Shown here piece after piece: positions 1-10,930 of a DNA stretch of 64,000 nt. Made by a program: the position numbers and the translations under genes. Each line of letters starts with the position of its first letter. The first letter of the stretch is position 1. The notes beneath the pieces were generated by a model that worked only from the letters and a program-made list of their open reading frames with translations, was not told the origin of the DNA and made no database searches. Source of the stretch: Trichobilharzia regenti (lineage: Eukaryota; Platyhelminthes; Trematoda; Strigeidida; Schistosomatidae); NCBI GenBank assembly GCA_944472135.2, contig CALYDD020000413.1, forward strand, positions 124,001 through 188,000. Direction: 5' to 3'.

Positions 1-599
1 GACTGTTGGAAACCGGAAAGAGAGAAATATAACACAAGTCAACATATAAGTGAGACACAAACGAAAAACACACATTCACAATGACAACAAAAACAAAAGG
101 AATAAGGAGAAATGCTTCTCTGTGTAAAACCGTATCACAAAACTATGATCAAGTTATTCCGATACTTTTGCTTAGCCAAGCAGAAATTTTCTTCATCTCA
201 ACTGTCTTGTCTTACAAGTTTATCATCCTTCCCAATGTGATGAGAGTTCACATCAGCAAATTTTGAACTGGGATCAAACTAACTAGATTGTCTACAAATA
301 ATAGATCGGCACTTCAGTTGTCAGACATTCTTCATGACTCCACATTATTGAGGGAGAGGTTATTGAAAAAAACAATGAAAGCGGGATCGCTGTTTCCTCC
401 TCATCAGTGTATGTGTACTCATTTACTTCACTTCACATTTACATATAGGTCTGTCAGTTGTATTCAATGAGCATCACATGGTTATTTCCCCCATGACAAT
501 ATGCTTCATAAGCCTTTCACTACTCTCCTAGTATGTTTCATTGTGAACCGAACTCTTCGACGAATGATCACTGAGAAACTCTCATAGGAAAGAGACATA

Positions 600-1115
600 C
601 AGCCTTACATATTCTTGTAGACATTCGTTATCTTCTCAATGACCTTTCAATTCCTTTACATTTGGTTTGTGACTTCCCACTTTTGTTCCCATTGGATTCC
701 AAATAGAATTTAGAGCTTCGTTGGCACATCTCCACTTCACTCTCTTCTCCGAAACTGTTTGAGAATGTTGATTTTTGCTTGACGTCCATGCTGATCATTC
801 GTTCTGCTTGTCTTATCTTCAATCTGGATCAGGTGAAGACAGCTGTTGATGAAAGTCTGAAGCCTGTACGAAATTGTTGTGGTGACGAATGTATCAAGTC
901 CCACTGACTAATAGAGATGACTGTTGAAAATTTGATTCTTGTTCCTTATGCTTAATGCAGAAGACGTCGAGATGATGCTGCCCAGATAGGTGAAAGATGA
1001 GCATTTCATCAAAGTTTTCTGTCTTAATGCATTGGCTTTTGTTGATGTTTGTTAAGTACCCCCATGGTTTCTGTCTCCTGTATGTTCACTTGAGTATCTT
1101 TGATTTTTTGAAAAA
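600..1115 (-). pseudogene. Decayed RTE reverse transcriptase, C-terminal part
   Basis: Read on the minus strand, this stretch follows the C-terminal part of the RTE protein seen intact at 13,897-15,911. It has a VNI-like start, an HQQ-rich stretch, a serine-phenylalanine-threonine stretch leading to a YLGSI-like block, then LQTFINSCL-like and KQFRRREWR-like blocks. Several stop codons and frame changes interrupt it, so no protein is made. The match was recognised by eye from residue order and spacing. It is much more diverged than the RTE copies in the tandem array, so it represents an older insertion. It lies next to nothing it could function with. Confidence 0.55.
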
Positions 1116-1140
1116 TGACATGTCATCTGTCAATCATTCC

Positions 1141-1167
1141 ACATTATTATTATTATTATTATTACTT
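1141..1167 (+). repeat. ATT trinucleotide tract
   Basis: A run of ATT repeats. The copy in unit 2 near 43,722 is two repeats shorter, which gives a length marker between the two units. Confidence 0.9.
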
Positions 1168-1693
1168 AGATACTAATTCCCAAACTGAAGTTATTCTTTC
1201 TTATGATATCAGTCCAGTGATAGAATCTGTAGGGGCGATGTCGTTTACAGGAGGATTGATCACTGAATCATTCTATAGACAAGTGAAATCGTTAGGTTAA
1301 TTAACACAATTCTGTTGCGGTCTTATACATATAATAACCATTCAGTGTACAACACGTAGTATAAGCAGACGTCTACCATGGACACGAGACGTTGAGGTGT
1401 CATTGATCACTTTAATCGAAGCGACTGTCGCATGAAGACAACCAAGAGACATTTTGTAACCCATATTGTACGTACGCACTGTTGTACGCAACATATATAG
1501 TAAATTTAGACAAAAATACGAATACTTAGTTAATAAACTTTCATGTCAAATGGAGGATTTCGGTCCTTTCAGTCATGTTTGTGACATACTACACTGTCAT
1601 AATGAAAGAGAATAAGCATCCATGTAATAGTTACTTTTGATTAGTAATTATCTCACACCTACTACGTCACGCCAACTTCTGCCTCTTTTCTAA

Positions 1694-1936
1694 TCTACAA
1701 TTAGTCATCCCATCTTACTCCTGACATTACGTGATGCATTTTTCGATGACAAAGTTTCCCAGTATCTGACTGGTCAAAAGGTTTCTTTGTTTAATATTAT
1801 TACGACTGAACAACTCATGAAAGTCAATCGTCGGAAAACATTTTCTTCTCCGTTTGAACCTTTTGCTTATGACTCACTATGCGAATATTTCGTTCATATT
1901 GGACACTTCCTAATCAACAGGTTGTACACATTTTAA
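1694..1936 (+). other. Unassigned stop-to-stop open frame (80 codons)
   Basis: An open frame between TAA at 1,691 and TAA at 1,934. Its composition is balanced, with no run of simple sequence. The first ATG is about halfway in, so as an ORF it would give only about 40 residues. It could be an exon or TE remnant, or chance. I recognise no family. The unit 2 copy at 44,270-44,512 keeps the frame open despite several substitutions near its start. No promoter or splice signal was established. Confidence 0.15.
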
Positions 1937-3825
1937 ACACTCATGAGATTGGAAAACACCATGACTGGTCAGATTTCAGTGGATTATATCCAACGAAATA
2001 AAAGAGATTAAATACAATAAGATGATGGATGGACACCCGGTGTTTATATCGCTTCACCGAAGCTGGTTGGTAGGTACTACTGGTCGATATGATTGGTGGC
2101 ATATAGCGTCAAACACACGCACATACACTTTATCAGTAATGATTCATTATGATGTCACTTCAACAACATTATTCATATCGAAATGAACACTGTCAATCAT
2201 TAATTCGACTGAGGTGAACAGATACGAGTGATTTTATATGTGTCCACCATCAGATCCGCTGAACAGTAGCTCAGGAAACTATTGTTCTTTTCGTTTGTAA
2301 GTGAATGAGATATTTCATTGCAAGAAAACATGTGATATGACAAGATTTGAGATTCGGAAATTGAGGTTTATGTGGCTTCGGTTGGTTTCAGAGTAAGCAA
2401 ATTATCATTCAAATCTAAGTCTCAGAGTTGTTATGAAATGTGCACTTGTGTATGTCCTGGGGATCAATCCAACGACATTATTTCACTTTGTGCAGTGAGA
2501 ACAGCTCTATCAATCAGTCAATTGTTTGTAATTCACTGAGTTTTGAGTTCTCCATAGGTGACGATGAGGGATCGAGATGATTTCTGCAAGCTTTATAAAA
2601 CCAATAAATAAGTCTGATTCAGTGCGGATGGTGTCCTCCTGACTCATGAATGGTAAACAACTCGACATTCACCTTATAGAGTAAGATAGAGTAAGACAGA
2701 CATAAAAATAAAATCTTACTGTGGATTGTTATTTTACAATAAACACCTCGCCACACACACAAACACTCTTAAGCACACATCTTACATCTTTTTTTTGAAT
2801 GTTCAGTGAGTGACATTCACTTCTGAATAAGAAAATTCAATAATACATATTTGTCTGGATTATTCTGAATCCTTCCTTAATTTCTATGCCTAGAATGGGA
2901 TCATTGTTTCAGTCATCCGAAATATTTTTCATTAATTGTACTGAAAAAAGTTATAACCTCCTTTGGCGTTTTTTTCCCAAATTCTATCTCTCCCATATTC
3001 TGCATCTCAGTTTTCAAAAGGAAAGTGTCTTAGAACTTAATGTATGTCCCTTAGTTTACTTTCAATTTGGCTGTCCAAATTTATCTCTCAAATGAATATA
3101 TGAATGTCCATTTCTTTAATATCCAAAGGTGATGGAAAGGACTACTATTGTTATTATTGCAATTATTCCAATTGGACAGAATCTCTGAACTGTAAAATAT
3201 GGAATGACTGTCACTGGAATAGTGATAAAACTGTCGACTATGAGTTGTAGATGCGTTCTATTCAATCACTAGAGTGACGCTTCATATACTGTTGTGGGAA
3301 GTGTTAAAATGGGAATAAACTCAACTTCAACACTACTGGTAACTGGTTTCAGTGACTTTGTAATATTGATGTCGTCTTGAAATGAAAACCACCACGTAAA
3401 CATTTTCATCACCACACAAATCACATAGAAACTTGAAGCCATTTAAGTTTCACTGATGAAAACCTACCAGCCATTAGTTAGCTGAAGTGTGGCTCTAAAC
3501 ACCTGACCTATATGCGACTTATCCGTTGAATACAACTCCACAACTGCATTGTATTTCACTAGCGCTAACATCGACAGACGTTTAGTTCAAGTTACAGAGG
3601 AAACACAGTCACTCACTGAGATGAAGATAAAGATAAATGATGAGTTCTCACCCTGATTAAAGGTTTGTTTAACAGCCAAATACGAACCATCACATACAAA
3701 ATAATTGGTATTTTTATTGGAGTTAACTTGGATTCAAACTTTAACTACTACTGAATTACAGTGAAATAGTATGCTGATATTCATCTTATTGAAATAATAG
3801 AAAATATTTGTAACTCAGGTGGATG
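1937..3825 (+). other. No gene recognised
   Basis: AT-rich DNA with only short chance ORFs. Within it, about 2,684-2,748 is an inverted match to 30,135-30,200 in module D, so at least one small dispersed repeat is present. The rest shows no coding or structural signal that I can support. Confidence 0.6.
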
Positions 3826-4133
3826 ATTTGCAATTAATAGTGTTCTCTGAGCTGGTTGGTTTAGTTGCGGAGGTTTCATCGTCTTTCTGGACGACATCTT
3901 CAGCGCAGTATTTAGGATAAATTGAAATGATTTAAATTTCTTCATGAGTGATGTAATTGTGTCTCCTGGTAACCATCTTTAGATATGTATTGACCTACAC
4001 AATCACATAACTCATGGAGAAATTTCAATCATTTCACTTTATGCTTAATGCTCCGCTGAAGATGTCGCCCAGAAAGACGATGAAAGCTCCTCAAATAAAA
4101 CAACCAGCTCAGAGAACACTATTAATTGCAAAT
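3826..4133 (+). repeat. Fold-back of two Penelope-type tails (inverted repeat)
   Basis: Arms 3,826-3,962 and 3,997-4,133 are imperfect reverse complements (about 137 bp each) around a 34-bp loop. The distal part of each arm, with the motifs GCTGAAGATGTCG and CAGCTCAGAGAAC, also occurs directly after the Penelope-like reading frame at 34,083-34,149. The fold-back is therefore best read as two tail ends of that element family joined head to head. The short ORF inside it, ending at 4,217, is a by-product. The same structure is present in unit 2. Confidence 0.75.
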
Positions 4134-4369
4134 TCATATTGTTGTTACACACCTAATTTTTCTGAAAGCCCCATACTACTAACCCTCATAAGAGAGTTGA
4201 ACTCTATTCACTGTTAATTTTCCTATCATATAAACCAAACTAATGTATCTAGGTATAATTTATAACCTTTGTATGTGGAACTTCTGTTAAGCCTTCTTGC
4301 TGTAGATTCGAGAAATTAAAGGCTTCGTTGTCAATAGCGTGTCATGTTTCTGTCTCGCTTCTCTTCATT

Positions 4370-4625
4370 GCAGAATCGTACCATCGTGTTTTTCATTAGG
4401 ATTAGTGAGGAAGTCGTGTCACGCTGTCTGTGATTGAAACGATGCTTCCAAGATAACTGAAGGAGACAACCCATGTTTAATCTATCCCTTCTCTATATTC
4501 ACTTGGATTCCTGTCTTCGCTGCTTCTTCAGCCGAGTTCTTGGTTTCCATCTACCTGCAAGTCTTCGAGTTCGTGTGACATTAGTCAGATATCATCTGCA
4601 AAATCCAGATCCAAAAAATTAATTC
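4370..4625 (-). pseudogene. Decayed RTE reverse transcriptase, palm fragment
   Basis: On the minus strand the reading contains LDFADDI, then an MSHELEDLQV-like block, an EEAAKTGIQVNIE-like block and a YLGSIVS-like block, in the same order as the RTE at 15,121-15,360. FADD is the catalytic palm motif (motif C) of reverse transcriptase. Stops and frame changes break the reading, including one just after FADDI. It overlaps in content with the remnant at 600-1,115 (both contain the YLGSI block), so the two are separate old insertions and not halves of one copy. Confidence 0.6.
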
Positions 4626-5205
4626 GTGATCACAGGAAAGACAACTCTCCTTACCCTACTGTGTACTCCTTGTGGCAGTACTATTCACTTAACCTTATCC
4701 CAGAACTTGTTCTCCGCTAGATGGGATGACGAAGAGGTCATGGTGTTACTGCATGTATACTTCGTTTTTTGCTTGAGATAATAGTAGCCGCAGTCAGTGG
4801 TCGGAGCAATATGGTTTCTCCCATGTTTCCACACCAATTTCATAACCATATGTGAAGCTGATAACACGAAAACTTTAATTATTCATACACAAATATGCTC
4901 AGTCGTATTAATTTTATCAAAAAAAGTCATTTTGTTATCATGAGTGGATAGAATCGGAGCAGATTTAAAATAGGTGAGAGCAGATTGAGCACTGGTTATC
5001 CCTCCAGTAGAACCAAATGAAATTGAAAATTTGATGACTGGAGGATGTGTGTACGGGCACATGGATATCACTGAGGTGACATGGATTTTGATAGAGTGAC
5101 AAGCTGAAAATAAGATAGAAATCGATAAACTGAGCAAATGTAATTTGTCATCACTGTTTAATACAAGGAGTCTTTTCAGATCAAGTTTTTATCCTTCACC
5201 GAACA
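4626..5205 (+). other. No gene recognised
   Basis: The open frames here (for example on the minus strand at 4,883-5,137) have no recognisable family or motif and are retained in unit 2 only because the whole block is duplicated. I cannot support a gene. Confidence 0.5.
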
Positions 5206-5640
5206 TGACGAAATCGCAGCACGAATACAAGGGGCTCGTTTCGTATTTGTTAGTTTACGCCGACTCTGGCGTAGACGAGATGTTCGACTATCGACCAAAG
5301 GGCGGGTGTACTGCTCATCAGTCCGCTCCGTCCTCCTGTATGTTTGTGAGCCCTGACCACTGAGAGTGGAAGACATGAAAAGACTAGCTGTCTTTGATCA
5401 TAGGTGCCTGCGTTCTATTTCCCGTGTAAAGTGGCATAATAAGGTGAGCAACATGGAGGTTAGGCGCAGAGTTCTAGGTAAACAGGGGAAATCAATCGAC
5501 GAAGTCGTGAAGCTACAAAGACTGAGATGGTTAGGACATGTGTTACGTATGCCAATCCATCGCCTCCCTCGACGAGCTATGTTAGCGGATATAGGGTCAG
5601 ACTGGAAAAAAGCTAGTGGAGGTCAAACAAATTTCTCTCT
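5206..5640 (+). pseudogene. 3' fragment of a second RTE-type retrotransposon (SR2-like)
   Basis: The frame reads DEIAARIQGARF, LWRRRDVRLS, KGRVYCSSVRSVLLY, PLRVEDMKRLAVFDHRCLRSI, RRRVLGKQGKS and LRWLGHVLRMP in order. This is the conserved tail downstream of the reverse transcriptase palm in RTE-clade elements such as schistosome SR2. Endonuclease and palm are missing (5' truncation). A TGA at 5,354-5,356 replaces the tryptophan codon usual at this place, so even the fragment is broken. It is a different lineage from the RTE copies in the array, which read WIGHTLRKP at the matching position. An inverted repeat that bounds module A follows directly. The family name is my recognition, not a database result. 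Confidence 0.75.
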
Positions 5641-5862
5641 CGCCGGTTTCCAACATTCAGGCAGTCAGTCAGTCAATCACGATTTGTATTCCATGCAAGA
5701 ATATTATCTTCTTTCCTTGTCAATTTTTCTTCTCTAAAATTAGTCGACGAATATCCCTCAAAATATTCCTTTATATGCAATTCAACTAGGAAGGGATTTC
5801 GAGTTAGATCTCGAGGTGGTATCTGTCACGGAATCTTTGGAAAACTAGGGAGTATTGTGCAG
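5625..5862 (+). repeat. Right boundary repeat of module A
   Basis: This stretch is an imperfect reverse complement of 42,382-42,613, the sequence that precedes and overlaps the start of module A in unit 2. Shared landmarks are the CGGTTTCCAAC block, a run of CAGT repeats, a CACGATTTGTATTCCATGC block and a TTGGAAAACT block. Module A is thus bracketed by diverged inverted repeats of about 230 bp. No transposase was found between them. Confidence 0.7.
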
Positions 5863-5988
5863 GGGATTCTTACTAGACTGAAAGAATCTTCGAAACTAAC
5901 CGCCAGTTGTTTACTATCTATGAAATTCTAAAATTTCACATAAAGCTAAACATATATTCTTATTTTGGAGAGTATGTTTTCAGAGCGT

Positions 5989-6310
5989 TCAGAAACGAAC
6001 GATTACAGAAATGAAGAAAACCAAATCTTCTTCATACAACATTCGAAGCAAAATATGATTTATGGAAGGGAACTGCTGCATTGCCAGCTGTCTGTCTGTT
6101 GCGCTGTCAAACTCCAAAAGCAATCGTTCAACCAATGTCTTCCAAGACGCTGTGCCACCTGACCTGCCTACGTTGTCAAATGCCGCCTTCGCCGCCTGCT
6201 TCTTCACACATACCAGCTCAGTAACGGGCTCGGAATCACGTAAGAAGCTCCGTATGTCTCCTTATTCAAACGCAGTTAGCCTTGGGATCTTCATTTTTTG
6301 AGGGCATCGA
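5989..6310 (-). pseudogene. Gag-like N-terminal fragment of an LTR retrotransposon (tentative)
   Basis: On the minus strand, from an ATG near 6,296, the reading begins MKIPRLTAFE, meets an in-frame TAA, and continues GDIRSFLRDSEPVTELVCVKKQAAKAAFDNV with an LLLEFDSATDRQLAMQQF block. This style (a short N-terminus followed by a helical capsid-like segment) resembles the start of Gag in Ty3/Gypsy elements. The ATG sits about 20 bases after a sequence like a primer-binding site. The frame decays after LVFFI. The unit 2 copy (48,566-48,873) has alanine-phenylalanine in place of alanine-serine near the centre but is otherwise the same. The Gag assignment rests on layout more than on motifs and could be wrong. 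Confidence 0.35.
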
Positions 6311-6520
6311 CACCAATTGTAACGACAAAAGAAAAAAGTCAGGCAACCGATCGTTTTATGACGGAAATCAACACGTATATATATATATATATATCATGTA
6401 CATTATTATAGCTTTAATCAAGCAGGCAAACACAGTCTTCTGATTGGTTGTTTCTTGCACAAGGTGACTGGTCCCTTGGAAAGTGAAGCCATATATATGC
6501 GAATCTTATTTGCCCACGTT
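6303..6520 (-). mobile_element. Possible LTR end and primer-binding site
   Basis: On the minus strand a segment ends in TTACA and is followed at once by ATTGGTGTCGATGCC and then the gag-like ATG. This LTR-end, TTGG-type primer site and Gag arrangement parallels the ACA-ATTGGCGACGG junction of the Gypsy-type insertion at 23,819. The putative LTR contains an AT dinucleotide tract (about 6,375-6,394) and is cut at 6,521 by the RTE1 junction, so its 5' end is not visible. Confidence 0.3.
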
Positions 6521-6521
6521 A

Positions 6522-7970
6522 AGCGGACTTGATGACGCCACTGCTAAAGAAGGTGTGGAAAGAGGGCAAAGTACCCGAGGATTGGAAGAACGGATACTTA
6601 TTCAAACTTCCAAAGAAAGGAGACTTAAGTCAATGTAAAAACTGGCGTGGAATTATGCTTCTGTCCATTCCAAGCAAGATACTAAGTCGCATCATCCTGG
6701 AGGGAATCAAACAAGCCCTAGATGAAAAACTTCGTCCGGAACAGGCCGGATTCAGGAGAAACAAATCATGTATTGAACAAATCGCCACTCTACGGATCAT
6801 CATTGAACAAAGCTTGGAATGGCAGTCACCTCTCTACATCACTCAACTTCATCGACTTTGAAAAGGCCTTCGACAGCGTCGATCGAGAGGTCATTTGCCA
6901 ACTACTTCGCTATTACGGGGTCCCATCGACAATTATACATCTCATCCAACAGTTATACGACAATGCTGCATGCCAAGTAATCCACAACGGGAAACTTACG
7001 GAAGCCTTCGAAGTGAGGACGGGAGTGAGGCAAGGCTGTCTACTATCACCAATGATCTTCCTGATTGCAATCGATTGGATAATGCGACAGACAACGGCAA
7101 CCAACGAGGGAACAGGCATAAAATGGACTGACACAAAAGACTTGGAGGATCTGGATTTCGCCGATGATATATGTCTGATTTCCCATAAACTGGAGATATG
7201 CAAGTGAAAAGTAACAAGTTGGCAGAAGAAGCATCAAAGATAGGACTTCAAGTGAACATAGATAAAACAGAGGTGATGAAGATTCCTAGCCAACATCAAC
7301 AGCAACAACAACAGACAACAATCAGCATAAATGGGAAGAACCTGAAAGAAACAACCTCCTTCACCTACCTGGGAAGCATCGTCTCAACTACAGGCGGAAC
7401 TGACGAGGATATCAAAGCTAGAATCGGAAAAGCAAGACAAGCTTTCATTACTCTCAAATCTGTGTGGAGGTCAACAGCACTCAGCATCAAAAATAAGATC
7501 CGGATTTTCAACTCTAATGTGAAGTCAGTGCTACTCATACGGATCAGAGACTTGGCGAGTCATAAAGAGCATCTCAAACAAACTCCAAACCTTCATTAAC
7601 AGCTGTCTCCGCTCAATACTCAAGATCAGATGGCCAGAAAAGATTAGCAACAGGGATCTCTGGGAGCGAACCAATCAGGAACCGATTGTGAAACAAATAG
7701 GCAGAAAGAAATGGAGATGGATTGGCCATACGTTGAGGAAACCATCAAGTTACATCACTAGACAAGCCCTCGAATGGAACCCGAAAGGGGGGTGGCGAGT
7801 TGGTCGTCCAAGGGTGACTTGGAGGAGGTCATGCGAAGAGGAGATGAAAGCATGTGGACAGACCTGGAGCAGGGTGAAAAAGTTGTCAGAAAACCGAAGG
7901 CAATGGAGGTGCTCAGCTGAAGCCCTATGTTCCTCTAGGAACTAAAGGATACAATAATAATAATAATAAG
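6522..7970 (+). pseudogene. RTE1: truncated RTE retrotransposon copy
   Basis: Homology to RTE2 begins abruptly at 6,522, within the reverse transcriptase, and runs to the AAT tract that ends each copy. Palm motifs are present: FIDFEKAFDSVD (motif A), RTGVRQGCLLSP (motif B) and LDFADDICL (motif C). Compared with RTE2 it has a 4-bp insertion near 6,837, a 1-bp deletion near 7,195 and a 1-bp insertion near 7,538, giving frames at 6,529-6,861, 6,722-7,207, 7,198-7,599 and 7,688-7,945. The endonuclease and RT fingers are absent. It marks the left edge of the tandem array. The start inside the gene may be the array breakpoint and not ordinary 5' truncation. Confidence 0.85.
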
Positions 7971-8320
7971 CCTGCTGTGATTAGTTGCTGAATAAGCGTT
8001 GAACATATTTTCTGACTGACAAAATTAGTGACCTAGACATTGACGTAAATTAATGTCTACAATTGGCGAGCAACCTGATCTCACCACAAAATGAGTAGCA
8101 CGAATATAGGCATTTCAAGTTTCAAGTTGCTATTTGAATGTCATTATCTTTGGTGTAAATTACTCTGTGCCTACGCTTGGTTGGTCAGATACGTCCTTTG
8201 TTTGTTAGTCATCTATATTCCACGATACAATGTCATGGGCGTGTCACCATTCAGAGTTGAGGATATAGCTGTTAAAAAGAGGCCAGGAAATGAACTCTGT
8301 GATGATTTTCCAACCTAAGA

Positions 8321-8580
8321 GCGTCAACCTGAGAAGGGTTGTAGGCGTACTGCTCTACGTCCTACAATTCTTCAAGGGTAGTACGTCGAAGAGCAGTCCA
8401 CCGTACTTGGTGTGTTATTTTGTAGATATGTTCATGTTGTATATATTGATTTGGTATCATCTCTTATCTATTTGTTGGTTAATCTTGTTCGTGTTCGGAC
8501 ATTTTTCCACTTGAATCTTCAACCTGAGAGGGGTTGTAGGCGTACTGGTGTAAGTCCTGAGATTCTTCACAGGAATTACA
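8321..8580 (+). repeat. Pair of direct repeats with a local palindrome
   Basis: A block beginning TCAACCTGAGA and containing GGCGTACTG occurs at about 8,322 and again at about 8,518, roughly 200 bp apart. The first copy carries ACTGCTCT (8,349-8,356) facing AGAGCAGT (8,390-8,397), an inverted pair absent from the second copy and from spacer C2. Confidence 0.8.
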
Positions 8581-9000
8581 TGGAGACGTGATTTTCGAGG
8601 TTATGTGTACAGTTTATATATATATATATATGTGGTGTGTCATATCAATTGGTGTTTTTGGATTCACTGTGTTTACCTGTTGTTTTCGTACTTTGTTGCA
8701 TTGTATAATTTTGTTGAAATTTTCGTCGCGCTTACTTCTGAAGTTGTTTCGAGTCTTCTACATCTGTGAATGAATTGATTGATGTTAAAGACAGCAGATG
8801 GGTCGTATACGCCGGGGAGACTAGTGGTGAAAATGACATACACACGTAGACAAGGATTATCTGTGGAATCAGTGATTGAGAATGAATGTTCCGATTTAGG
8901 CTGTGGTCCCACACGCCGGGTAGCGAGAGTGTAGACGACTAGGGCTTGCATACGTCACTGTTACTAAGACTGAGGCAGAATGAGTGACAAGGTAAGAAAA

Positions 9001-9135
9001 AGCTGTAAAATTCTTTCTCCATCGACGCTTTAGGAAGTCTTTATGAAATCGATGACTGTGAGATGAATTGCTGGAGAGCTTCCTTGATTTCGTAAAGACT
9101 CTCTACAGCGCTGATGGAGAAAGATTTTGACAGCT
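9001..9135 (+). repeat. 135-nt fold-back (imperfect hairpin)
   Basis: Arms 9,001-9,050 and 9,086-9,135 are reverse complements over 50 positions with roughly 10 mismatches, around a 35-nt loop. Both arms contain the AAAGACT or AGTCTTTA block and the TCTTTCTCCATC or GATGGAGAAAGA block. The same structure is present at 16,964, 26,867, 51,575 and 61,468. Only the right arm is recognisable in the diverged copy near 34,440. It could be a MITE-like relic or a transcript that folds; neither is shown. Confidence 0.8.
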
Positions 9136-10930
9136 ATTAAAACAATGTGGAGGGTGTCGCCATAACTTTTCACAAGTCTGATTCATTACTGGTGTGATGA
9201 GGACAAATACCGAGCAAATCCTAACCACCTGCTCACTGGAGTAATTGAAGTGAGGGCAGGAGTTGATACAATGATGATATTCATGCCAACGGTTGAGGCA
9301 ATGAGAGAAACAAGTTCATATTAATGGGAACTAACTTCTAACAACCATCCTAAATTCACCTACCTAAACAGGAAATCATCGTTTCAAACGCAGTAGGCTA
9401 GGTTGATGATTACACACGGAGGATCCTGAAATCAGGAAACAGATCATTACTATGAAATATATATGAAAGTCTTCAGCAGTCAACTCATTGAAATGATATG
9501 GAAAGATTCTCAAAAATGGCGCTCTATACGATGCAGAGACATGTCGAATTCACTAACAATAAAAACCTCAGAACAAGATGCTACGACTCGACACTAAAAA
9601 TCAGATATGAGGTCATGAAACTTAAGAAACAAGGAGATCTTCCAGAACAAAAGACTGGCGTAGAACACACCATCCGACAAAACTGCGGAGGGAAATAAAT
9701 ATTCACTTAGGATAGATAAAGAGATAGGGGGATAGAAACGGTACGTGGTATAGTCAAATAAGACGTAAACAGCGCCAGCGAACAATCAATGGGAATCCAC
9801 ATGTCAGATGTGTCTGATGGAGAAATGAGGCTGGACGTGTGAAGAGAAAACGTGATTGTCAGTACTCGTGAACACAGGTCACCATGATAGGATCTATCCT
9901 GTCACATTCCATCTCTTCTGTAATGGGTAAACACCACTCGGAACAAAAGGAATGAATACTAATAACATTGATTATCTCCCTCAAATTTTGACTCCAAATC
10001 ACGTGATTTACTTCCAAATTTCATTTCATCACGAAACATGGTTGGTGAATGGGACATCAAATACAAATGAGCACTGGAGAACTGTTTCATTCTAGTTTGT
10101 GACTTGAAACCTAGCCTAGAATGCCTTTCGTATTACAGTTGCGTATTGTGGAGAGATCTCTGAAGAAGTAGAAGAAGAAGGATGAATAATTCTTCGATGG
10201 TCACTGGTTTCGACGAATTCTCCTACTGATGCTGTTCCACGATAAATTCTATCTAGGAATCATATGAAGAGAACTAGTCATTTTTAACCTTTCGTGTGAA
10301 CCGAACTCACTGGAAGAGTTCATGGTGTTGAAATGAATTATGCATCACGTTGGATTTTGCATACGTCTCAATAGGTACTCAATATCGATGAAATATCCTT
10401 CTGATGAATTCAGATCCCAGTAACAGCCAACTGATATTAATATTTTTATTAACTGCGTGTTAATTCTGTTATTTCCTTGGATGCATAGTCAGTGAAAGAC
10501 TTAAACAGGAATGTGGGTTTCAGTGTGGAATGAATAATGCGGTATGTTTAAATCAGTCAATCAATCGAAATGATCCTCAGAGAAGTCAAACTCAATACAT
10601 GTCATGTCATTAAGAATGGAGTGAATATGATTTCCAAGTGAGTCACTCCTCAGAACTAATGAAAGTGGCTTTCTTCCATAACTCACATTAATATATATGT
10701 AAAACCTGTGCACTGTGGTAGCAAGTAATTCCACTGCGTGATACATCTAATAAACAAACTGATATGCTATTGCATTTCCTACCTTCTTCTGCAATATCAC
10801 ACCAATCAATGAGCATAAAATGCATGAACAGTTGTAATTGGTGAGTGAGGACACTGTAGACAAAACTATAGTGCATAACGTGATTTACGAATGATGATAT
10901 TTGAATAATATGCTTGGTCGCTTAATTCAC

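Larger units (their letters stand above)
1..6521 (+). other. Module A, copy 1: mosaic of decayed TE fragments
   Basis: A 6.5-kb block that occurs once per higher-order unit. It contains two antisense remnants of the RTE family that is abundant in this window, an inverted pair of Penelope-type tails, a sense fragment of a second RTE family, and an antisense gag-like fragment behind an LTR-like stretch. It ends abruptly at 6,521, where RTE1 begins mid-gene. The stretches 1-599 and 1,116-1,693 show no gene; the latter holds an ATT tract at about 1,141-1,167. Confidence 0.85.

Noticed and set aside
7293..7318. Polyglutamine-type CAG/CAA run in the RTE frame as a microsatellite gene
   Set aside because: It is part of the HQQQQQ segment of the RTE protein shared by all copies, not a separate locus.
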